Positions 6,918 to 7,002 of a stretch of 7,002 bases of DNA are shown piece after piece; the stretch's first letter is position 1, and every line of letters starts with the position of its first letter. The stretch spans positions 1 to 7,002 of the forward strand of contig CAJORE010000176.1 of the NCBI GenBank assembly GCA_905236595.1, written 5' to 3'. Made by a program: the position numbers and the translations under genes. The stretch is from an uncultured Selenomonadaceae bacterium (GTDB lineage: Bacteria; Bacillota; Negativicutes; Selenomonadales; Selenomonadaceae). The notes under the pieces are model-generated. The model saw nothing but the letters and a program-made list of their open reading frames with translations. It did not search any database and was not told the DNA's origin.

Positions 6918-7002
6918 TAAGGAAATACTGCATAAATGAGTTCGTGCCATTGCCGAGGGATTTTTTCGGCAGACAAGGAATGACGACGAAGCGTAGTGGT
7001 GC
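6918..7002 (-). repeat. 85-bp repeat, right copy (inverted relative to the left-end copy)
   Basis: The reverse complement aligns without gaps to 2-86 with six mismatches. This copy keeps a full 6-bp stem, TGCCGA (6951-6956) with TCGGCA (6966-6971) and a 9-nt loop containing the T run. With no T tract after the stem in either direction, it does not look like an ordinary terminator. It begins 30 bp after the stop of the unknown membrane-protein gene. Read on the - strand, the peptide EKIPRQWHELIYA is conserved with the left copy, but the frame then runs on into the reverse of the neighbouring gene, so that copy is not a believable complete gene. Confidence 0.9.

Noticed and set aside
6951..6971. 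Hairpin in the right repeat as the terminator of the last gene
   Set aside because: The T run is in the loop and no T tract follows the stem on either strand. The stem belongs to the repeat and not specifically to this gene.
1..7002. Composite transposon or integron bounded by the terminal inverted repeats
   Set aside because: There is no transposase or recombinase between the repeats, the cargo is folC and uvrB, and no target-site duplication can be checked because the window stops at the repeats.

Overview
The window looks like chromosomal DNA from a bacterium of roughly balanced base composition. It holds four complete genes, all on the + strand: folC (folate polyglutamylation), an O-antigen ligase/Wzy_C-type membrane glycosyltransferase, uvrB (nucleotide excision repair), and an unrecognised single-pass membrane protein. 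A lipopolysaccharide-type ligase beside folC and uvrB suggests a diderm. From memory, this neighbourhood fits Negativicutes (diderm Firmicutes such as the Acidaminococcus/Selenomonas/Veillonella groups). That assignment is an inference and needs a database search.

Layout: positions 1-164 hold one copy of an 85-bp repeat (2-86), then an extended -10 promoter (TGCTATAAT, 114-122) and a Shine-Dalgarno sequence for folC (165-1457). A 142-bp gap follows with two hairpins, the second directly against the Shine-Dalgarno of the ligase gene (preferred start 1600, stop 3843). uvrB (3847-5901) starts three bases after the ligase stop, with its ribosome-binding site inside the end of the ligase gene, so these two are probably translationally coupled. 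After uvrB a strong hairpin with flanking A and T tracts (5904-5972) probably reduces or ends transcription. The unknown gene (6009-6887) follows, and the window closes with a second, inverted copy of the 85-bp repeat (6918-7002).

Two things stand out. (1) The 85-bp repeats sit at the two ends of the window in inverted orientation, 79/85 identical by hand alignment. The genes between them are housekeeping genes, so the simplest reading is a dispersed repeat family, possibly one that broke an assembly, rather than a transposon. (2) The ligase carries about 327 residues of Thr/Ala/Glu/Asp-rich, low-complexity sequence between its catalytic membrane domain and its last two membrane helices, where relatives are expected to have a short loop.

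The genes do not form one pathway. folC serves cofactor metabolism, the ligase cell-surface glycan assembly, and uvrB DNA repair. They are linked by co-orientation and probable co-transcription only. I see no tRNA, rRNA, CRISPR array, transposase, phage gene or obvious defence system.
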